From Flavobacteriales bacterium (GTDB lineage: Bacteria > Bacteroidota > Bacteroidia > NS11-12g > UBA955): a DNA stretch of 64,000 bases. Numbering within the stretch: position 1 is the stretch's first letter; each line of letters opens with the position of its first letter. Of this stretch, positions 20,286-29,700 are shown in pieces. The notes under the pieces were generated by a model that saw only the letters and a program-made list of their open reading frames with translations, did not search any database and had not been told where the DNA came from. Where the stretch lies: contig CANFLS010000006.1 of assembly GCA_947447955.1 (NCBI GenBank), positions 28,513 to 92,512 of the forward strand, in the 5' to 3' direction. A program made the translations under genes and the position numbers.

Positions 20286-21566
20286 ATGAATAAGAAAAGA
20301 ATTATTTGGTTAAGCATTGGATTGCTTATTGCAATCATCTTTATTGTAAGAGCATGCAATAAAAGCAATCAAGCTACCGAAGTGAGCACCTATAAAGTAG
20401 TGAAACGTACCATCACCGAAGTAGTGAGTGTTACAGGTAAAATTCAACCTGAATTTGAATTGAAAATTAGTCCTGACGTAAGCGGTGAAATTACAGAAAT
20501 GCTTGTAAAAGAAGGCGATAGTGTAACCAAAGGACAATTATTGCTGCGCATTAACCCAGAGTTGTATCAAACAACGATGAGTCAATTAAAAGCAAACCTC
20601 GACAATGCGAAGGCAAGTTTGGCAGGTAGCGAAGCGCAACAAATCAAAGCGAAAATGGCTTTAGCGCAAGCGGAAGCAAACTTCAAGCGTCAACAAAAAT
20701 TGCACGAGCAAAAAGTGATTAGCGATCAAGATTGGGAAAATGCAAGATTGCAATTTGAAAATGCACAAGCTGATTTTACCATTGCTGCCAAAACAATTTT
20801 GTCTGCCCAATACAATGTCAAAAGTTTGATGGCAAGGGTTGATGAGGGAAGCAAAAACCTTGGAAGGACCAGTATTTATGCCCCAGTTTCTGGAATTGTA
20901 ACACAATTAAATAGCGAAAAAGGCGAACGCGTTGTGGGTACTGCTCAAATGGCAGGTACTGAAATTATGCGCATTAGCAACTTGAACACCATGGAAGTTC
21001 AAGTGAATATCAACGAGAACGACATTGTAAGGGTACATCGTGGCGACAGTGCCAATATCAAAGTGGATGCATACCAAGACCGTATATTCAAAGGAATTGT
21101 TACAGAAATTGCCAATTCAGCAAAATTCAATGTTGCCACCAACATGAATGAACAAGTTACAAACTACACGGTAAAGGTTAGGTTATTGGCAAGCAGCTAT
21201 TACGATTTAATTAGCAAACGCCAACCCCAACCCTTCTTCCCGGGTATGACTGCATCGGTAGATATCAAATCGAGCACCAAAGAAAATGTGTTGTCGATTC
21301 CGATTTCGTCGTTAACCACAAGAAATCCTGTGGTTCAAAAAGAGGAAACAACATCGGTTACCAAAAAAGAAACCGAGATTGTTACTTGGGTGTTTTTATT
21401 CAACAATGGAATTTCCAAAGCTGTTAAAATCAAGACTGGCGTTCAAGACATTGATTACTTTGAAGTTATTGAGGGACTAAAAGAAGGCGACGAAGTAATA
21501 TCTGAGCCATCAATGGCCATTGCCAAAACCCTGAATGACGGGGATAAGGTTAAGAAGAAGAAATAG
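20286..21566 (+). CDS. HlyD/MacA-like periplasmic adaptor
   Basis: 'VSVTGKIQPEFELKISPDVSGEITEMLVKEGDSVTKGQLLLRI', 'YAPVSGIVTQLNSEKGERVVG'. Confidence 0.88.
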   Translation: MNKKRIIWLSIGLLIAIIFIVRACNKSNQATEVSTYKVVKRTITEVVSVTGKIQPEFELKISPDVSGEITEMLVKEGDSVTKGQLLLRINPELYQTTMSQLKANLDNAKASLAGSEAQQIKAKMALAQAEANFKRQQKLHEQKVISDQDWENARLQFENAQADFTIAAKTILSAQYNVKSLMARVDEGSKNLGRTSIYAPVSGIVTQLNSEKGERVVGTAQMAGTEIMRISNLNTMEVQVNINENDIVRVHRGDSANIKVDAYQDRIFKGIVTEIANSAKFNVATNMNEQVTNYTVKVRLLASSYYDLISKRQPQPFFPGMTASVDIKSSTKENVLSIPISSLTTRNPVVQKEETTSVTKKETEIVTWVFLFNNGISKAVKIKTGVQDIDYFEVIEGLKEGDEVISEPSMAIAKTLNDGDKVKKKK

Positions 21567-21706
21567 GCACTTCGTGCTTAAACGGTTTAGATGCACTTCG
21601 TGCGTTTAGATTCCTTCGGAGTTTAGAAGAACTTCGTTCGTTTAGACAAGGCACTCACCCAAAATCTGTATAATCTGTCTAACCCGTCTAATCTGTCTAA
21701 CCTATT

Positions 21707-22621
21707 TTACTGTATATCAATAATCCTCTCTTCAATAGATTGAACCTCTAAAGAATTGGTGGTTTTGGTTTCAATGCTATAAATGACCCAACCGGCGTTG
21801 TGAATGCGGGAAGCCAATTCGGTGGTATTTGTTACCTCCGGCATTTTATCTCTTGGCATTATTTTATTTCCTTTTGGCATCATTTTCTTTAGCAAATCAT
21901 AGGTTTGATCTGTGAGTTGTTTTGAATCGAGCGTTTGCGACATTCTAAAAACGCCGTTATTATCGGCGAAGTTCAATTCATCGAGCAAAATTTCATAGTT
22001 ATTTTCGATAGGTTTGCCCAGACCCGACATTTGCTCTGACTTACCAGTTAACACTTCACCAAGTTTATATTTCCCTCCGTGAAATGACAAAAACTGCATT
22101 AATTCTTTAACACAATTCGTTTCGATTAACTCTTTGGTGGCAAATTGTTCTTTTACGCTGCTTACAATTTGGTTAATATTTGGCAATGAAGCATATTTAG
22201 TTTGAATCATTCCGATTGCTTTTTTTGTAACATCTTGAATTTCTTTCCAATTTTCTATTTCCTGAAACTCGCCGTTTTCATTGGTAATCACAATCACTTT
22301 CATACCTTCCGCCAATCCAGATAAGTCTTTGGCTAAACCACTTTTATCTGATGACTGATAATTAGAATATTGCCATTGGAGCTTATAATTCTTTTCAGTA
22401 GAATCTAATACTTCAACATCTAATTTATAGGAAGTCAATTCTTTTGAAGTAGTATCCGTTTTATTGATTTTTATTTTTGATTCAGTAACAGAATAAGATT
22501 GTTTTTCACCTTTACTCCAGTAGCCAATTACTTGAAAAGTAGAATCTTTTGGCTCAATTTGAGCATTTGTTGTTGCTGCAAAAGCAATGGCAACAGAAAC
22601 GAATAAAAACTTTCGGAACAT
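21707..22621 (-). CDS. Exported protein, DUF6263-like
   Basis: Signal peptide; 'YWSKGEKQSYSVTESKIKI..' hydrophilic periplasmic protein. Confidence 0.5.
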   Translation of the reverse strand: MFRKFLFVSVAIAFAATTNAQIEPKDSTFQVIGYWSKGEKQSYSVTESKIKINKTDTTSKELTSYKLDVEVLDSTEKNYKLQWQYSNYQSSDKSGLAKDLSGLAEGMKVIVITNENGEFQEIENWKEIQDVTKKAIGMIQTKYASLPNINQIVSSVKEQFATKELIETNCVKELMQFLSFHGGKYKLGEVLTGKSEQMSGLGKPIENNYEILLDELNFADNNGVFRMSQTLDSKQLTDQTYDLLKKMMPKGNKIMPRDKMPEVTNTTELASRIHNAGWVIYSIETKTTNSLEVQSIEERIIDIQ

Positions 22622-22634
22622 GCCACAAATATAT

Positions 22635-22988
22635 TTAATTTAATTTACACGTCCCAAACCATCTATAGCGGTTTTTTGCAACCCAAGAATAAACTTTGTT
22701 TCTGATAAATTTGGGTATGATTTTGAACCCATAAACCCAGGAATACGGCCATCCCAACTCTTTAAAAATGAGGAGAACGGCATCGGATTGGGAGAAGAAC
22801 TCCCCGTTGTTTTCAAACACAATGGTTTTGAGGGACAGAAGTTCAGGATGATTTTGGAAGACCTTGGTAGCCTCATCAGATTGCAAAGAAGTATATTGAA
22901 GTTTCTTGTTTTTGTCGTGCCGCGTCAAAAACCGCACCCACCAGTTGCATAAGTTACAAACGCCATCGAAGTAAACGACATTATTCAT
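22635..22988 (-). CDS. Thiol-disulfide oxidoreductase DCC family (DUF393)
   Basis: 'VVYFDGVCNLCNWWVRFLTRHD', 'SDAVLLIFKELGWPY'. Confidence 0.9.
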   Translation of the reverse strand: MNNVVYFDGVCNLCNWWVRFLTRHDKNKKLQYTSLQSDEATKVFQNHPELLSLKTIVFENNGEFFSQSDAVLLIFKELGWPYSWVYGFKIIPKFIRNKVYSWVAKNRYRWFGTCKLN

Positions 22989-23152
22989 AATCTACCAATC
23001 TTGCCTTTCGTTTTGCGTTTTGTTTGCTCATGCATTTCTTCCCAAGTGTAAGAACGCTTCGACAATTGCTCAATTTCCTTCATCGATGCCTCACTACTCT
23101 TCTTGTGAAAATCATTGAGATACTGCCATTCTATCTTTGGTTTTTCTTGCAT
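22985..23152 (-). CDS. Small hypothetical protein (55 aa)
   Basis: Reverse-strand ORF MQEKPKIEWQYLNDFHKKSSEASMKEIEQLSKRSYTWEEMHEQTKRKTKGKIGRL*; stop overlaps DCC start (ATGA); absent from track (<60 aa). Confidence 0.6.
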   Translation of the reverse strand: MQEKPKIEWQYLNDFHKKSSEASMKEIEQLSKRSYTWEEMHEQTKRKTKGKIGRL

Positions 23153-23382
23153 CCTATTGTGATATAAACAAAGTTACACCACATACCCACCCTTCCGCAA
23201 GTGATTTCTTTAATTAATGAATAAAAATCCCTTAAGCGATTGTTGGCATTTGATTTAAACGCCAGTAATGGTAAATGGACTTTCGGGAAGATTAGATGGG
23301 TTATATTGTTTAGAGAGAACTTAACAGATTATCCCCCAATATAAAAATATGAGAATTAACAATTTGTGGGGGAAAACAAAAT

Positions 23383-23892
23383 TTACTTCACTGTATTCCA
23401 AGATTCATCAAACTCTTCTAATATTTGATGAACAATTTCTTCGTTATTTAGATCAACATTTAGTAATTTTTGATAAACCAAATCGTATACACGAACATGT
23501 TGGTAAACCAACATTTGAATGGTGCTCATTAAATGGAATTTGATTTCTTCGAAATTATCGTTTCCAATTGGAAAACTAAATTTATAAGAAATGCCTTCAT
23601 TATTTAGGTAAAACCCAGAAAATGGAACGGATAAATTAATCATGTTGATTACATTGTACCAACCTATATTTATGGCATAATTTTCAATCTCAAAAAAATG
23701 CAAATTACATTCCGCTAAAAAATAATTTTCAAAAGGTTCATCAAAAGAAACTGCCAAAACACCCATTGTATTGGGTACTTCTGGAAGTTCAATTAATAAG
23801 GATTCAATGTCTTTCTCATTTGGATATAGATATGAACTTAATTCATTCTCTTTAAGATGTTTTAATACATCTTGGTATATTTTAATATTCAT
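23383..23892 (-). CDS. Small acidic hypothetical protein; candidate cargo partner/chaperone in eCIS leftward operon
   Basis: 169 aa, acidic, alpha/beta composition, 2 bp from the preceding 475-aa gene. Confidence 0.55.
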   Translation of the reverse strand: MNIKIYQDVLKHLKENELSSYLYPNEKDIESLLIELPEVPNTMGVLAVSFDEPFENYFLAECNLHFFEIENYAINIGWYNVINMINLSVPFSGFYLNNEGISYKFSFPIGNDNFEEIKFHLMSTIQMLVYQHVRVYDLVYQKLLNVDLNNEEIVHQILEEFDESWNTVK

Positions 23893-23894
23893 AT

Positions 23895-25322
23895 TTATAA
23901 GCTATTTGTAACAGAAATTTTCTTTTCAATGAGTTCTTGACCTGAAGCAGACGCTGCCTCATCTTTAGAAACCCCTATTGCGGTTAAGAGTTCATGAGCA
24001 TCGTAAGATTGTTTTTCATCACCAGAGTATCCTGCTAATTCTTTAATTGCTGCATCTTTTTGTTTTTCGGCTTCATTCATCCTTCGTTTGTTTGAATTTT
24101 CCTCATGACCTCTTATCAAACTTTTGAAGAAATTCATCATTTTGTCTTTAATTGCAGGTCCAGAATGAGATGTGATATGAGCCGCTCTAATTTTATCTAA
24201 ATTTGAAACTTTTTTGACAGACTCAATCATTTCAAAAGCAATAGACCCTGTTTTGGTTGTCTTGCGCAGTTCATTTGACTTTGCAATATTATCTTTAGAA
24301 ATGGTTTTATCATTTTCTTTTTTGTATCCAGGGTCTGCTTTTCTGGCGTCTTTCATTTTTCCTCTTTGACGCATACCCTTACCAACCTTGAGAAGCGACA
24401 TACCTATTCCAAGTCCGGCTGATGCCGCTGCCAAACCAACAGCCAAAGCTCCACCTGTCATCACACTACCTGCAACTCCTAATGCACCGCCAATTACTTT
24501 AAGTACGTTTACACCAACTCTCATTGACTTTTTCTTGACAATATGACTACGCCAATCTTTACCTTTGTCAGACAAAGGTTTAAAAGTCCTGGTCTTATGT
24601 AAATGCATGGAGTCTACCCCCCCCTTAAACAATCCTTCAGCAATAGTTACAGCACCCGTTGCCGCTCCTAAACCAGAGGCAACCCCTTTTGCAACACCAA
24701 CACCAATATTACCAGCCGCACCAGCAAATTGAACTCCAGCAGAGGCAGTTGAAATTGCCCCCTTTGTTAATCCAACTGAGTTTGATGCAATGTCTTCTTT
24801 TGCAATCGCTTTTCCTGCTTTATCGCCATGTTTTCGAGCTAAATTTAAACGGTTACTTCCGCTTATAATTCCTTTTATTCCAAGGCCAATTCCCAAAGCA
24901 CCACCAAGAACACCACCAGCACCTCCAATATTTAATTTAGCCGAATCACCCAAATTGTCAAGTTGTCCAGCTGCTTGAAATCCTATACCAGTACCAAATC
25001 CTGCGGCACCTAAAACGCCCGCAGTACCCATGATACCTTTTTTTAATCCAGTTTTGGTTCCGAATCGTTGCTCGTATTCAGGGTTTAAACCTGATAAATC
25101 TTCCTGAGAAATTTCTTTAGGGGCATCTTTCGTGGATGATGCATTTTCAGCAGCTAAATCGCTTGTTGCTGCAGGATGTGCAACTTCAGGAATAGCCTCA
25201 GATGATGCAACAGATGTCTCTGGCGCACCTTGAAGAGCAGCAGTAGCATTTTGTTTAACAACACCCTGCGAATCCGCAGAATTGGCACTTGCGTTTTGAC
25301 TTCCTAATGTTTCTTCATCCAT
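23895..25322 (-). CDS. Gly/Ala-rich amphipathic protein; candidate eCIS cargo
   Basis: Disordered Ser/Ala/Glu N-terminus, then multiple glycine-zipper hydrophobic segments (GIMGTAGVLGAAGFGTGIGF, GGAGGVLGGALGIGLGIKGI, GGALGVAGSVMTGGALAVGLAAASAGLGIG); no signal peptide. Confidence 0.6.
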   Translation of the reverse strand: MDEETLGSQNASANSADSQGVVKQNATAALQGAPETSVASSEAIPEVAHPAATSDLAAENASSTKDAPKEISQEDLSGLNPEYEQRFGTKTGLKKGIMGTAGVLGAAGFGTGIGFQAAGQLDNLGDSAKLNIGGAGGVLGGALGIGLGIKGIISGSNRLNLARKHGDKAGKAIAKEDIASNSVGLTKGAISTASAGVQFAGAAGNIGVGVAKGVASGLGAATGAVTIAEGLFKGGVDSMHLHKTRTFKPLSDKGKDWRSHIVKKKSMRVGVNVLKVIGGALGVAGSVMTGGALAVGLAAASAGLGIGMSLLKVGKGMRQRGKMKDARKADPGYKKENDKTISKDNIAKSNELRKTTKTGSIAFEMIESVKKVSNLDKIRAAHITSHSGPAIKDKMMNFFKSLIRGHEENSNKRRMNEAEKQKDAAIKELAGYSGDEKQSYDAHELLTAIGVSKDEAASASGQELIEKKISVTNSL

Positions 25323-25375
25323 AATAGTGAAATTATCGAAAAACGAATTTAAACCAATTACTCAAGAAAAACCAA

Positions 25376-26722
25376 TTAATTTTTCTTTAATTCTTGTTTG
25401 ATGCTGTCAATTAATATTCTTTCAGTTATAACAGTACTGTTATTCCCTAGTTCTTTCAATATTGATGTTTTTACAATGTTGATAATTTGTCCGCCAACCA
25501 GTTTGTATTCCTTCGCAATGTATTTTAAATCAATTGAATCTTCAAGAACAAATTTATCGCCAAAAGCATTTTTCCATAATAAATACCTCTGCTCCTGTTC
25601 GGGAATTTCAAAATAAATCATGCTTTGAAACCTTCTCATAAAGGCATCGTCAATATTCCCTTTTAAATTGGTAGCAAGAATAATTACACCCGGATAATCT
25701 TCAATTTTCTGCAACAAATATCCTACTTGTTGATTTGCAAATTTGTCGTTCGATGAATTATTGCTTGTTCTTTTTGAAAACAAACTTTCTGCCTCATCAA
25801 AAAACAAAATCCAGTTCTTATTTGCTGCTTGGCTAAATAAACTCCCCAAGTTTTTTTCTGTCTCTCCTATATATTTTGAAACCAACTGAGAAGAGTCAAC
25901 CCGATACACATCCAAATTGTATTTTTTTCCCAACAAAGAAGCAGCTAAGGTTTTACCTGTTCCAGATGGACCATAAAAAACGGACTTATACCCTCTTTTG
26001 ATTTTCTTACCTAAATCATAATCTTCCAAGATAACTTTTTCGAATTTTATCCAAAGTTCAATTTCATTTAATCCCTCTTTTACATTTTCAGTCAAAACAA
26101 TGTCCTCCCAATCTAAATTGGTCGACATTAAGGTTGCAGGAAAAGTAAGAGAATAATTTGGTTTATTTGAAACGCCAGTCGTGAGTTTGTTTACAAATTC
26201 TTTGGATATATGAATTGAAAAACTACTCATTGGTCTATTCGCAATAATATTATCAAATAACAAAACATTTTGTTCGAAGAACCAATGATTATTTTCAAGA
26301 ATATTCAAGATTAATAATCTTTCGGAGAGTGAATTATTCGTTAAGATAAAAATGATGGTTTCGCCGGTTGGTATAAATGAATTCTGATTGTTTGAAACAA
26401 TTCCGCCCAAGCGGGTATCAAAATGTTTGTCATTTAATGATTGTTCTAACAATGGATCAAAAACACCAGGTTTTATATAAGCGGCAAGCGCGACCAAAAG
26501 AATGCCTCTTTCAATTCCATTTAATGCATTTTCAATAATAAAATCACTGTAAAAAGTACCTTTTTCTATAGTTGGTGGTTGTATCTCCCCTTGTTTTTCA
26601 ATTCTTTCAATTAATGCATCATTGGCTTTCCCAAGCTGGTAAAGAATTAAATTTTTCAACCAATTGAAATCATTTTCAATAATCTTGGCGTTGGCTTTTA
26701 TTAAATCTTGATTGGCAATCAT
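25376..26722 (-). CDS. AAA+ ATPase, Afp15/Pvc15-like (paralog 2)
   Basis: GPSGTGKT, 'WILFFDEAESLFSKRTSNNSSNDKFANQQVGYLLQKIEDYPGVIILATNLK', 'DDAFMRRFQS'. Confidence 0.88.
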   Translation of the reverse strand: MIANQDLIKANAKIIENDFNWLKNLILYQLGKANDALIERIEKQGEIQPPTIEKGTFYSDFIIENALNGIERGILLVALAAYIKPGVFDPLLEQSLNDKHFDTRLGGIVSNNQNSFIPTGETIIFILTNNSLSERLLILNILENNHWFFEQNVLLFDNIIANRPMSSFSIHISKEFVNKLTTGVSNKPNYSLTFPATLMSTNLDWEDIVLTENVKEGLNEIELWIKFEKVILEDYDLGKKIKRGYKSVFYGPSGTGKTLAASLLGKKYNLDVYRVDSSQLVSKYIGETEKNLGSLFSQAANKNWILFFDEAESLFSKRTSNNSSNDKFANQQVGYLLQKIEDYPGVIILATNLKGNIDDAFMRRFQSMIYFEIPEQEQRYLLWKNAFGDKFVLEDSIDLKYIAKEYKLVGGQIINIVKTSILKELGNNSTVITERILIDSIKQELKKN

Positions 26723-26743
26723 AGTTGAAATTTTAATTTTGAA

Positions 26744-29700
26744 TTAGTCTGTATCAATATTTTCAAAATTTACTTTTGCATGAAACATCTGTCCCTCCAA
26801 CGAAATTAATTTGGTAGAATATTGATGAATAAAATCTGTCATATTAGACTCATCTTCAGGGGTTAATTTGTTTTTAATTTTTTCACCCATATCATCAGTA
26901 ATTGCTTTAATTTCAAATATTGAAGTTTTTATTTTATCGTAATCGTTTAACCTTTTTTGTCTATTTACTTCCCTAATTAACCACTGTCCTTTTTTTCTGT
27001 CTTCCATAACTTTAATTTCATCAAGAATTTTATTTGATCTAACAGGAATTTTGTCCATTACAGCCCTAGCCAAAGAATATTTTTCAGCTAAATCTATAGG
27101 GTCAACTATAGTATGACTATCTAAATACCTTTCAATTTGTCCAATTTCTGGAGCAATATCTGGTTTTTTAGGTATTGAATTTGATAATGCTGTTAATTTA
27201 GCGATATAATCACTTTCCTGCGATTTGAATGGACTGTTTATGTTACCAGCTAAAAACCCTGTAGTAGAACCATTGGTTTTCTCAACAGTATTTGTTGAAC
27301 CAATACCCAAAACCCCGGATTTATTTCCCTTGCCAATTTCCCATTCAGCAATTTCAACCTCGTAAAGTTTCTTTTGGAAAATCATGAATGCAGAAGCTTT
27401 AATTCCCGCTTTGATTTTTGCTTTAGCATCGGCCTCCAAATTGTAATTACCTGTAATTTTGGAAAAATCAAAACCTTTACCATCAGCCTTTTTTCGAGCT
27501 GATGAATTTAATTCTACAGTAGCTTTTGCTGTTGCTTCTGCACCAGCTGAAGCATAAGCATCTAATTGTGCAATATTTGGTATTCCAACACCTGCATTTA
27601 ATGAAATGGCAAAACCCAATTTTCCACCGATACTTGACGAACCTGTAAAATCAAAACCAGTAGATGCATTATAATCCATTTCCCCCGTAACTGACAATTT
27701 GATTGCTCCTGAGAATTCGAGTCCAAATCCGGCATGTACTCCAGGAATAACGGGGAAAACAAAATCAAAGTTATAAGGCCACATTCCCCCGGGTAAAAAA
27801 TCTCCGGGCATATTATCTGGGCTATTCGCGGCTAATTTCAAATTAGCAGACACGAATTCTAATGGTTTGCGTTCAAGATAATTTAACATTAGCGAAGCCT
27901 TTCCCGCAGCTGTCAAATTACCATTGAATGAACTAATATTTACAGCCCCATCATTGAAAAAAAGTTGATAATTTTCTTTTTTTCCCTTCCAAATGACGGT
28001 TGGTGCTGTCATATCAAAAATTTCAAATGCAGAAAAATTACCCATGCTACCCAATGATAACTCTTCCCAATCAAATCCATCAACTGCGGTATAGGTTATG
28101 TCTTTACCTGATACTTCTATGTTCATGTTTGGAACTGATTCAAGACCAGCATTTAACTTTAACTTAGCTGTATGTATTAATAAAGACCCATTGGAATATT
28201 CAATACCTGAAGAATCTAATTGAATCATTCCATTAATAATATTCACACTCAAACTCCCATTGGAAATTTCAGTTGCCCATGCAACCCCAGTTTGGGTAAC
28301 GGTAACATCACCGGCCGCTTTTAATGCACCAACGGCTTTATCACCAAAGTTAAATTTCAAACCTCCTTTAAAGGATTTATCATAGTTGTCTTTTTTACCT
28401 TTAATTGTAGCCGAAGGATTTTCAACTTCTACAGCATTTCCCATAGAAATAGATCCGGTATAGGCAAGAGAAGCTGCACCCCATTCAACTCCTTCTTTAG
28501 ACAAAGTAACATCGTTAATATTTCCTTCAATTGCTTTATTGTCGTAAATAAAAGAAGCTGAAGCAGATGAAGCAGTTAAAATACTATCTTTATAGTTTGC
28601 ATTTTCAATTTTAAATTTTACAATTTTATCGATTTCACCTGAAATTATACAATCGGCAATTTCAATTCCCCACTTTTGCGTTGCTGTGCTATATTTCCCT
28701 TTCACACTTCCAGAAGATTCAATTTTTACTCTTTCGCCAACTGAAACGTCTAAAATACCACTTGCCGAAATTTCATATCCACCTTCGGCTTTCAACACCT
28801 CTAATTTTGGCTCTTTTACACCTATTCCTTCGTGGATTTGAATGGCGTCATTATAAGTAATTGAAGCAGATTCAAAAGAAACTTCAGTAAGTGAAATTAG
28901 CAAATTTTTCACATCTCCTTTCACTTCTTTATCACCGCCGAAAGTGACAATAATTTCTGCCTTTTCAATTTGAAATTGGTTTGCTAAGGCTGATGAAATA
29001 TCAATATTTTGAGCTTCTACACGGATGTTTTTATTTAGATTATATGCAAAGCTTACAGAACCCATGTTCGCCTTAATTTTATCTAAAACTTGGATCTTCT
29101 TTTTGTCCTTTTCGTTAGTGCTATTTACAATTTTAGCCTTAAACTCATCTATCTTGGTATTTAATTCTATGGTCGAATTGACAATGTTAAACAAAGATCC
29201 CAAATTGGTTACTTGTCCGGAAGATATAGCCAAATGATATTCAAATTTCTTTTCAATTTCCTCAAATTCAGTATCGTTAAATGAAAATGCGGACTTAATT
29301 TTTTCGCCAAAAGTCAGTTTGTTTTTCATTGAAACAATTTCAAACTCTTTTGGTGAAGCAATTTCCTCATCTTTTTTATCGCCTGTTTTGCTTGCTTCTT
29401 TCGAACTTTTTGCTGAAGTTTCCCGCTTTAACCCTTCAACGATTTTTTGAATTGAGTCATGTTTTTTCTTGTCATTTTCATTGGAAGGATCTTTATGTTT
29501 AGCAAGCCATTGAGTACCCAATATTAACACATCCTCTTTGATTTTATCCTTTTGGGCTGGTTTTAAATCTGGGTTCCCTAATTCATCAATTTTCTTCTCT
29601 AATTGTATAAAAGTTGAATGGCTTCCAAAAAACGATTTCACATTAGAAAAAAATGAACTTTTACCCTCTAACGCAACAATGTTTTGTGTGACTTTAACTC

